Source: Halorubrum sp. PV6
Lineage (GTDB): Archaea; Halobacteriota; Halobacteria; Halobacteriales; Haloferacaceae
NCBI RefSeq assembly: GCF_003990725.2
Contig: NZ_CP030064.1
Span: 868,001-932,000 of the forward strand
Reading direction: 5' to 3'
DNA length: 64,000 bases
The first letter of the stretch is position 1. Every line of letters begins with the position of its first letter. Below, one piece after another: positions 61,164 to 64,000 of this stretch. Both the position numbers and the translations under genes were made by a program. The notes under the pieces are model-generated. The model worked only from the letters and a program-made list of their open reading frames with translations. It was not told the origin of the DNA and ran no database searches.

Positions 61164-62009
61164 GTGACCGACCAGCCTCCCGGCCCGACGGTCATGGTCG
61201 CGGTGTCGAACCCGCGAACCGAGAGCGCGCTCGTCGCGCTCGCGGGCGCCATCGCCGAACACGAGGGGGGACGCGTCTTGGTGATCCACGTCGTCACGGT
61301 CCCCGACCAGACCGCGCTCGAAGAGGCCGCGGCGAACCGAGCGCGGATCGACCGGACCTCCGACGACCTGCTCGCCGCGGCCGTCGACGACGCGGCGGCC
61401 TTCGACGCTCCGGTCGCGACCAAAACGATCCTCTCTCATCGGGGGATCGGCGAGGTGTTCGACGCCGCGCGGACGAACGGCGCGGACGCCGTCGTGATGG
61501 GCTACCGCGGGGCGCGGCTGGCCGGCGGGCGCGTCGAGGGGTCGCTCGAAGAGGTCGCTCACGACCTGCCGTGCGACTTTCTCGTCTTCGACGGGCGGGA
61601 TCTGTCCGTCTCGAACGTGCTCGTGCCGACCGCGGGCGGCCCCTCCTCAGACCTGTCCGCGGACGTTGCGCGAGCGCTCCGAGACGTGTTCGGCGCGACC
61701 GTCTCGCTGCTGTACGTCGCGGACGACGACGACCCGGCGGCCCGCGAATTCCTCGCGGCGTGGGCCGACGAACGCGGCTTGGAGGACGCGACGCTCCGAG
61801 TCGAGACCGGCGACGTCGAGGCGGCCATCGCGCGGATCGGCGGGGAGTACGACCTCGTGGTCGTCGGCGCGACTGAACGGGGCCTGCTGTCGCGGGTCGT
61901 TCGCGGGTCGCCGGCGGACGAGGCGGTCAGCGCCCTCGACACGCCCGTCGTGCTCGCGGAGCGACCCACCGATCGGTCGCTGTGGGAGCGGCTGGTCGGC
62001 GGGCGCTGA
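61164..62009 (+). CDS. Tandem-domain universal stress protein
   Basis: The start is GTG 61164 (MTDQPPGPTVMVAVSN), 7 bp after the previous stop; 281 residues. Two UspA domains are present: first with VMGYRGARLAGGRVEGSLEEVAHDLPCDFLVF, second with VVVGATERGLLSRVVRGSPADEAVSALDTPVVLAE, the latter closer to the ATP-binding GxxGxGxxxxxxGS motif. It is coupled to the upstream single-domain USP and ends the osmoadaptation cluster. Confidence 0.9.
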   Translation: MTDQPPGPTVMVAVSNPRTESALVALAGAIAEHEGGRVLVIHVVTVPDQTALEEAAANRARIDRTSDDLLAAAVDDAAAFDAPVATKTILSHRGIGEVFDAARTNGADAVVMGYRGARLAGGRVEGSLEEVAHDLPCDFLVFDGRDLSVSNVLVPTAGGPSSDLSADVARALRDVFGATVSLLYVADDDDPAAREFLAAWADERGLEDATLRVETGDVEAAIARIGGEYDLVVVGATERGLLSRVVRGSPADEAVSALDTPVVLAERPTDRSLWERLVGGR

Positions 62010-62047
62010 AGGGGCAAACGCTTGCGGTTGCTTATAAATGAACTAGC

Positions 62048-62088
62048 CCCCGCCGCGGCGTTCGGTTCCGCAGAAAATCGCGGCGGGG
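62048..62088. terminator. GC-rich inverted repeat between convergent genes
   Basis: CCCCGCCGCG (62048-62057) and CGCGGCGGGG (62079-62088) form a perfect 10-bp stem with a 21-base loop, flanked left by TTATAAATGAAC and right by TCTATTTATCC. It sits between the converging ends of the USP and ArsC-like genes. It may be a bidirectional end structure; archaea do not need hairpins for termination, so this role is only suggested. Confidence 0.45.
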
Positions 62089-62212
62089 TCTATTTATCCG
62101 TATCTGCCGCCGTCGACCACGCCGAACTCGGGGAGTGGCGGCCGAACGGGAGGCCGTCGTCAGCGGGTGGCGCGCTGTGGTCCCGCTGGGAACTCCCGAC
62201 GGCGCCGTCGCC

Positions 62213-62632
62213 CTACGCAGACGCGTACTCGTCGAAGAGGGCCGACACGCGCTGTCGGATCTCGTCTCTGATCTGTCGGACCTCCTCTACCGACTGTCCG
62301 TGCGGGTCGTCGAGCGCCCAGTCGCGCACCTCGACGTCCGCGTCGAGCTCCAGCGTCGAACAGCCCATCGTTGCGACGACGGTCGCGTCGTTCAGCTCCG
62401 CCGTTGAGACCGCTCGCGGGACGCGGTCGGAGAGGTCGACGTCCAGCTCCGCCATCGCCTCGACGACCTCGGGGTGGACCTCGTCCGCGGGGTGTGTGCC
62501 ACCCGTCAAAACGCGAACTTCGTCGTCGAGCCCGCGCCGCGAGCGCTCCCGCTCGGCGAACGCCGTCGCCATCTGACTGCGGCCCGCATTCTGTACACAG
62601 ACGAACCCGAGCGTCACCGCTTCGTCGCTCAT
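62213..62632 (-). CDS. Low-molecular-weight phosphatase / arsenate reductase (ArsC, LMWP fold)
   Basis: The 139-residue protein starts MSDEAVTLGFVCVQNAGRSQMA; the P-loop is CVQNAGRS, with the nucleophilic Cys12 and Arg18, as in the LMW protein tyrosine phosphatase/arsenate reductase group. The acid DPHGQSVEEVRQI region near 108 carries the DP of the catalytic loop. ArsC-type resolving Cys pairs are not evident: beyond Cys12 there is a lone Cys in MGCSTLE, so it may work with a low-molecular thiol or be a phosphatase. No ars genes lie near. Confidence 0.87.
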   Translation of the reverse strand: MSDEAVTLGFVCVQNAGRSQMATAFAERERSRRGLDDEVRVLTGGTHPADEVHPEVVEAMAELDVDLSDRVPRAVSTAELNDATVVATMGCSTLELDADVEVRDWALDDPHGQSVEEVRQIRDEIRQRVSALFDEYASA

Positions 62633-62813
62633 ACACTCCCTGTCGGCAACTCGAACATAACGGTGTCTAAGAGTGCTATTGTGCCGTATATAGACCGCTT
62701 CGAGCGATTCGCCCCCGAAATGTCGACGCGCTGCGGACGCAGGAACCCCAGCGGGCAGCGTCGGCAGCGACCGATGGCTCGCGGTTATCTCCGCTCGGCC
62801 CTACCGTACTGCT

Positions 62814-63338
62814 ATGGACGCGCGGCACCGCAACGCGACGAACGGACGGCGACGGGACGTGAGCGCGGGCGTCGTCGCGGCGTCCGCGGCCCTCCTCGGC
62901 GCGTTGAGTTATACGCTCGTCGTCGGGGTCGCCCCGGTTCGACTCTCCGCGGACGCGCAGTACTGGGCCGCGTACGCGCCGCAGTGCTCCGCCGTCGCCG
63001 GGTTCCTCGTCGGGACCGTCGGGTGGCGGCGCGTCGTGTCGCGAGCCTCCACCCCCGGACGGGGGGCGCTCGCGGGCGTCGCGTTGGCGCTCTGTGTCGT
63101 CGTTCTCGTCCCGATCCTGGCCGCGGCGTACGTGAGCGCGTTTCCCGTCCTCCTCAGTGTCGCCACCGGCCAGCCGGTGCGGTCCGCGCTCTCGCTGTAC
63201 CCGGAACCGCTCTGGGCCGCCGTCGACGTCGCTCGAACCGTCGCGACGTCCTGGAGTCCGTTCGTCGGTGCGTCGCTGGTCCCACTCGGGGCGCTGGCCG
63301 GGTGGGTCGACCAGCGTCGCGGTGGATCCGGCCGTTGA
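62814..63338 (+). CDS. Four-helix membrane protein of unknown function
   Basis: The 174-residue protein starts at ATG 62814 with a basic N-terminus (RHRNATNGRRR), then four hydrophobic segments (about 18-40, 50-66, 83-108, 140-160). It is Ala/Val/Leu-rich with few charges, without recognised motifs. The promoter is not obvious; AT-rich TTATC occurs near 62788. Function cannot be proposed. Confidence 0.72.
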   Translation: MDARHRNATNGRRRDVSAGVVAASAALLGALSYTLVVGVAPVRLSADAQYWAAYAPQCSAVAGFLVGTVGWRRVVSRASTPGRGALAGVALALCVVVLVPILAAAYVSAFPVLLSVATGQPVRSALSLYPEPLWAAVDVARTVATSWSPFVGASLVPLGALAGWVDQRRGGSGR

Positions 63339-63504
63339 GGGCTCGCCTCAGAGACGGCGGCCGCAGTCGGCGGGACTCGCTCGGGGGCGGCCCGGTTCGA
63401 TATCGCCCGCCTGGAGGGCCCTCCGCCCGGTTTGCGGCCGAGGGATTATCAGGACGGAGAACCGGCGGGAATGATTGATACCGTCTCGCGACTAACTGAA
63501 CGCA

Positions 63505-64000
63505 ATGGATTCGCCCCGCGATACCTCCCCCGAGCAGATTCACGTGCTCTACGTGAACGGCGACGCCGACTTCGCCGACCTCCTCGCGGCGAAGCTCCGG
63601 CGCCTCGCGCCGCGGATCGAGGTGACGGCCGTCGGCGACGCGCGAGCCGCGCTGGAACGCGTCGCGGAGTCGGCGTTCGACTGTCTCGTCACCTCCTACT
63701 CGCTACCGGACGGGACCGGAATCGACCTGCTACGTCGGGTCGAGTCCGAGCGCACCCTGCCGACGATCCTCTTTACCGGGCGCGGCAGCGAACAGATAGC
63801 CAGCGAGGCGACCCAAGCCGGCGTCTCGGACTACATCCCAATCCACGCGAACCAGGACAGCTTCGAGCTCCTCGCCGGCCGCATCCGAACGCTGGTCGAC
63901 GCGGCGCACACGGAGGCGGCCGCGGAACGCCTCTCGGACCGCTTCCAGCGGACGCTCGAACGCGCCACCGACGCGATCTACGCGGTCGACGACGACTGGC
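63505..64000 (+). CDS. Sensor kinase-like protein with degenerate receiver, N-terminal part (partial)
   Basis: ATG 63505 opens a frame that runs off the window. Residues 11-130 form a receiver domain (HVLYVNGDADFADLLA...; LPTILFTGRG; AGVSDYIPIH), but Ser64 replaces the phospho-acceptor Asp before YSLPDGTGIDLL, and Ile113 replaces the conserved Lys. A linker and the start of a PAS domain (TLERATDAIYAVDDDW) follow, the standard architecture of haloarchaeal receiver-PAS-histidine kinases. The kinase part lies beyond the right edge. Confidence 0.88.
   Translation, partial: MDSPRDTSPEQIHVLYVNGDADFADLLAAKLRRLAPRIEVTAVGDARAALERVAESAFDCLVTSYSLPDGTGIDLLRRVESERTLPTILFTGRGSEQIASEATQAGVSDYIPIHANQDSFELLAGRIRTLVDAAHTEAAAERLSDRFQRTLERATDAIYAVDDDW

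Noticed and set aside
62474-63478. 334-residue + strand frame over the ArsC-like and membrane-protein genes
   Set aside because: It overlaps two better-supported genes and is Arg-rich, typical of off-frame reading in this genome.

Overview
The window is chromosomal DNA of an extremely halophilic archaeon (class Halobacteria; a Halorubrum- or Haloferacaceae-like genome is my best guess). The evidence is high GC with strong third-position GC, very acidic proteins, TATA boxes 25-30 bp before start codons (many mRNAs probably leaderless), short four-base overlaps between operon genes, an intron-containing tRNA-Trp, HalX and small DUF5786/5794/5795/5800-type proteins restricted to haloarchaea, and a type IV pilin-like signal. 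There are no rRNA genes, no insertion sequences and no CRISPR array.

Layout. 0-4.1 kb: the end of a histidine kinase, a LOG-like protein, a HAD phosphatase and an XPD/Rad3-like Fe-S helicase. 4.3-8.8 kb: an AT-richer stress/xenobiotic patch, with a DrrAB-type ABC exporter, an HxlR regulator and a three-gene operon of two NAD(P)-binding oxidoreductases and a DUF6069 membrane protein; a shared AACTTCGAAGTT palindrome sits in both promoters. It ends at tRNA-Arg(TCG). 9.3-16.9 kb: a KaiC-like protein, a CoA-binding protein, cysteine synthase-like enzyme, thrS, an AGXT-type aminotransferase, a methyltransferase and an MFS transporter. 17.2-19.3 kb: a lower-GC patch of small membrane proteins and a frameshifted Tat lipoprotein, ending at tRNA-Lys(CTT). 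19.5-33.3 kb: core and conserved haloarchaeal genes (RCK-DHH protein, nucleotidyltransferase, DsbA-like lipoprotein, MFS, tyrA, Rsm22-like, ZIP, SRAP, an RNase H-like exonuclease, bactofilin, tRNA-Trp with intron, DUF proteins).

33.3-49.6 kb: a 650-bp spacer with 26-bp tandem repeats, guaB, a HalX response regulator, Hel308, a squalene/phytoene synthase, acyl-CoA dehydrogenase, two bacterial-PH-domain membrane proteins, glutamate dehydrogenase, DUF2071, a CDF metal exporter, a pilin-like surface protein of mosaic composition and an HD-domain hydrolase. 49.7-54.8 kb: a TetR regulator divergent from a COG1361 surface protein and an RND transporter, with a 20-bp near-perfect palindrome between them and very short overlapping ORFs before each structural gene.

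54.8-62.0 kb: an osmoadaptation cluster, all on the + strand: YhbY, MscS-type channel, TrkA, TrkH, a 53-residue unknown gene overlapping both neighbours, a second TrkH, and two universal stress proteins. K+ uptake through TrkA/TrkH and release through MscS fit the salt-in strategy of these cells. The window ends with an ArsC-like phosphatase, a small membrane protein and the start of a sensor kinase whose receiver domain has lost its phosphorylatable Asp.
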